DNA of 64,000 bases from Bacteroidia bacterium (GTDB lineage: Bacteria > Bacteroidota > Bacteroidia > Flavobacteriales_D > Cryomorphaceae). Below are positions 61,786-64,000 of this stretch, one piece after another (position 1 is the stretch's first letter; each line of letters begins with the position of its first letter). Position numbers and translations under genes: made by a program. The notes beneath the pieces were generated by a model. That model had not been told where the DNA came from. It saw nothing but the letters and a program-made list of their open reading frames with translations, and searched no databases. The stretch covers positions 496,001 through 560,000 of the forward strand of contig JAUICL010000002.1 in assembly GCA_030427905.1 (NCBI GenBank), written 5' to 3'.

Positions 61786-64000
61786 ATGGCAGAAGGAGAA
61801 AAGATAATTCCAATCAATATAGAAGATGAGATGCGATCGGCTTACATCGATTATTCGATGTCGGTTATTGTATCACGTGCATTGCCAGATGTAAGAGATG
61901 GTTTGAAACCGGTACACCGACGCGTGCTCTACGGTATGCTTGATTTGGGGGTGCGTGCGAGTAGTCCTTATAAGAAGTCGGCTCGTATCGTTGGGGAAGT
62001 ACTCGGAAAGTATCACCCACACGGTGATTCGTCAGTTTACGATACCATGGTGCGTATGGCTCAGGATTGGTCCTTGCGCTACCCGCTCGTAGATGGGCAG
62101 GGTAACTTTGGGTCGATCGATGGTGATAGCCCGGCGGCTATGCGTTATACGGAAGCACGTCTCAGAAAGATTGCTGAAGAGCTTCTCTCAGATCTGGATA
62201 AAGAAACGGTTGATTTCGCCAATAACTTTGACGACTCACTCCAAGAGCCAACAGTCCTTCCTACTCGGGTTCCACACCTTTTGGTGAATGGAGCAAGTGG
62301 TATTGCTGTAGGTATGGCGACTAATATGCCGCCACACAACCTTTCGGAGGTAGTAGATGCTACCGTGGCTTATATCGACAATAGAGATATTGATGTAGCT
62401 GGGCTGATGGAGCATATTAAAGCGCCAGATTTCCCAACCGGCGCTACCATTTACGGTTACGAAGGTGTAAAAGCGGCCTTCGAAACAGGTAAGGGTCGCG
62501 TTGTATTGCGGGGTAAAGCTACAATTGAAGAAATTCGCGAAGGTCGTGAAGCGATCATCGTTACCGAAATACCATATCAGGTCAATAAGGCTGATATGAT
62601 CAAGAAAACGGCTGATCTCATCAATGATAAAAAGATTGATGGGGTGAGCGATATTCGAGATGAGTCTGACCGTAAGGGAATGCGAATCGTTTACGAATTG
62701 AAGCGTGATGCGATCCCTAATGTTGTGCTCAATAAGTTGTATAAGTACACGCAGCTACAGAGTTCATTCTCAGTGAATAATATTGCTTTGGTGAAGGGGC
62801 GTCCGATGCTTCTAAACCTTCGTGATATGATCGAACTCTTCGTGGAGCACCGCCACGATGTTGTAGTGCGTAGAACGCAGTACGAACTTCGAAAAGCAGA
62901 AGAAAGAGCGCACATCCTTGAAGGATTGCTAATTGCCCTCGACAACCTCGACGAAGTAATCGCGCTGATCCGTGCGAGCAATACGCCAGAAGATGCACGC
63001 AATGGCTTGATGGAGAACTTCAAGCTTTCTGAGATTCAGGCACGAGCTATCCTAGATATGCGTCTGCAAAAGCTTACTGGTCTTGAGCGAGATAAAATCC
63101 GCGAAGAGCACGCCGACTTGATGAAGCTTATCGAGCACTTGAGAGCTATTCTCGACAATGAAGATATGCGAATGGACATCATCAAGACTGAGCTTATTGA
63201 AGTGAAGGAGAAATACGGTGATGAGCGTCGCTCGGTAATTGAGTACTCAGCTAGTGAAATGAGCATCGAAGATCTCATTCCAGATGAGAATGTAGTTGTT
63301 ACGATTTCTCACCTAGGGTACATTAAGCGTACGCCACTGATCGAGTACAAGACTCAAAGCCGCGGTGGAGTGGGATCGAGAGGTTCTACGACTCGTGACG
63401 AAGACTTCCTTGAGCACCTGTTTGGAGCAACGAATCACAACTATCTCTTGATTTTCACCGAGAAAGGTAAGTGTTTCTGGATGCGCGTATTCGAGATTCC
63501 TGAAGGAACGAAAACGTCGAAAGGAAGAGCCATTCAAAACCTGATCAACATAGAGCAAGATGATAAGATCATGGCTTACATCAATGTGCTTGATCTGAAG
63601 GATGAAGAATACATCAATGGTCACAATGTAATCATGGCGACCAAGAATGGTGTGGTGAAGAAAACGTCGCTAGAAGCTTATTCAAGACCTCGTCAGAATG
63701 GAATCAACGCGATTACCATCAAAGATGGCGATCAGTTGTTGGAGGCCAGATTGACCGATGGTAATTCAGAGATCATTCTAGCCAAGCGTTCTGGAAAAGC
63801 GATCCGCTTCAACGAAGAGAATGTACGTGCTGTTGGACGTACTTCGCAAGGGGTGAAGGGTGTGACGCTCGAAGGAGACAACGACGAAGTAATCGGTATG
63901 ATTTGTATCAATGATCCTGAAGCCAATGTGCTGGTAGTATCTGAAAAAGGATACGGAAAGCGAAGCTCGGTGGATGATTACCGAATAACGAATCGTGGTG
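61786..64000 (+). CDS. gyrA: DNA gyrase subunit A, 3' end beyond window
   Basis: The open frame from ATG 61786 runs off the window after 738 residues. DNA gyrase A introduces negative supercoils with GyrB. Visible features are the winged-helix region (IGxVLG-like [16 protein letters not shown]), the quinolone-pocket residues Ser 82 and Asp 86 in their susceptible forms, the catalytic Tyr 121 ([10 protein letters not shown]), and the start of the C-terminal beta-pinwheel from about residue 500. The GyrA box reads QSRGGVG instead of the E. coli QRRGGKG; the related form QxRGGxG is still recognisable. Its divergent neighbour is clpC, 250 bp upstream. Confidence 0.95.
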   Translation, partial: MAEGEKIIPINIEDEMRSAYIDYSMSVIVSRALPDVRDGLKPVHRRVLYGMLDLGVRASSPYKKSARIVGEVLGKYHPHGDSSVYDTMVRMAQDWSLRYPLVDGQGNFGSIDGDSPAAMRYTEARLRKIAEELLSDLDKETVDFANNFDDSLQEPTVLPTRVPHLLVNGASGIAVGMATNMPPHNLSEVVDATVAYIDNRDIDVAGLMEHIKAPDFPTGATIYGYEGVKAAFETGKGRVVLRGKATIEEIREGREAIIVTEIPYQVNKADMIKKTADLINDKKIDGVSDIRDESDRKGMRIVYELKRDAIPNVVLNKLYKYTQLQSSFSVNNIALVKGRPMLLNLRDMIELFVEHRHDVVVRRTQYELRKAEERAHILEGLLIALDNLDEVIALIRASNTPEDARNGLMENFKLSEIQARAILDMRLQKLTGLERDKIREEHADLMKLIEHLRAILDNEDMRMDIIKTELIEVKEKYGDERRSVIEYSASEMSIEDLIPDENVVVTISHLGYIKRTPLIEYKTQSRGGVGSRGSTTRDEDFLEHLFGATNHNYLLIFTEKGKCFWMRVFEIPEGTKTSKGRAIQNLINIEQDDKIMAYINVLDLKDEEYINGHNVIMATKNGVVKKTSLEAYSRPRQNGINAITIKDGDQLLEARLTDGNSEIILAKRSGKAIRFNEENVRAVGRTSQGVKGVTLEGDNDEVIGMICINDPEANVLVVSEKGYGKRSSVDDYRITNRG

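Noticed and set aside
1..64000. Mobile element or genomic island
   Set aside because: No transposase, integrase, tRNA-flanked repeats or composition break was seen; gene content is core-like.

Overview
The window is chromosomal DNA of a Bacteroidota bacterium, most likely of the order Flavobacteriales or a close marine relative. Evidence: five proteins carry type IX secretion (T9SS) C-terminal sorting domains (three type A, two type B); there is a PorP/SprF-family outer-membrane protein, a PaaZ fusion and a ClpC-type ATPase; families such as DUF4252, DUF2452, DUF4369 and choice-of-anchor L occur; several promoters fit the Bacteroidota TAnnTTTG -7 box; and Shine-Dalgarno sequences are weak. 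The family assignment is inference. No rRNA, tRNA, insertion sequence, prophage or CRISPR array was seen. The genes are tightly packed core and envelope genes, not an obvious island.

Layout. 1-9050: the end of a large unrecognised beta-rich protein, then a 2308-residue envelope protein (TPR, PD40 propeller, CRD-like domain, giant coiled coil, three SPOR-like units). 9121-11772: clpS, an M48 lipoprotein protease and a PiT phosphate transporter. 12087-21076: two small proteins, a DUF349 protein, a PAS/SpoIIE phosphatase, an enoyl-CoA hydratase-like gene with paaZ, and an RsmF-like rRNA methyltransferase. 21195-33760: penicillin acylase family hydrolase, a choice-of-anchor L type B T9SS cargo, an FAD oxidoreductase, a 1509-residue protein with 15 TPR-like units, a divergent cold-shock protein and a TlpA-like protein. 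33757-41893: prfC, a sugar dehydrogenase T9SS cargo, a PKD-repeat T9SS cargo followed by its PorP/SprF partner, and a small TPR membrane protein.

42035-46648 is the most system-like region. It holds an ECF sigma factor and a probable anti-sigma factor, with three DUF4252-family proteins of three different predicted destinations (T9SS surface, soluble secreted, lipoprotein), then an ABC transporter ATPase and permease. The junctions are overlapping or very short. An ECF-style promoter (TGTAAC-N16-CGTC) and a 7-bp inverted repeat lie just upstream, which suggests autoregulation.

46645-58909: DUF2452 protein, XRE regulator overlapping a GmhB-like phosphatase, msrB, another T9SS cargo, a J-domain-like protein, smpB, sodA, pyrD, HMG-CoA lyase, a membrane metallophosphoesterase, a second ECF sigma/anti-sigma operon with a secreted protein of unknown role, and a DUF493 gene. 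58977-64000: clpC and, divergently, gyrA cut off by the window end.

Convergent gene pairs are strikingly compact: five share a 4-bp overlap of their stop codons. Clear hairpin terminators were found at only three places.
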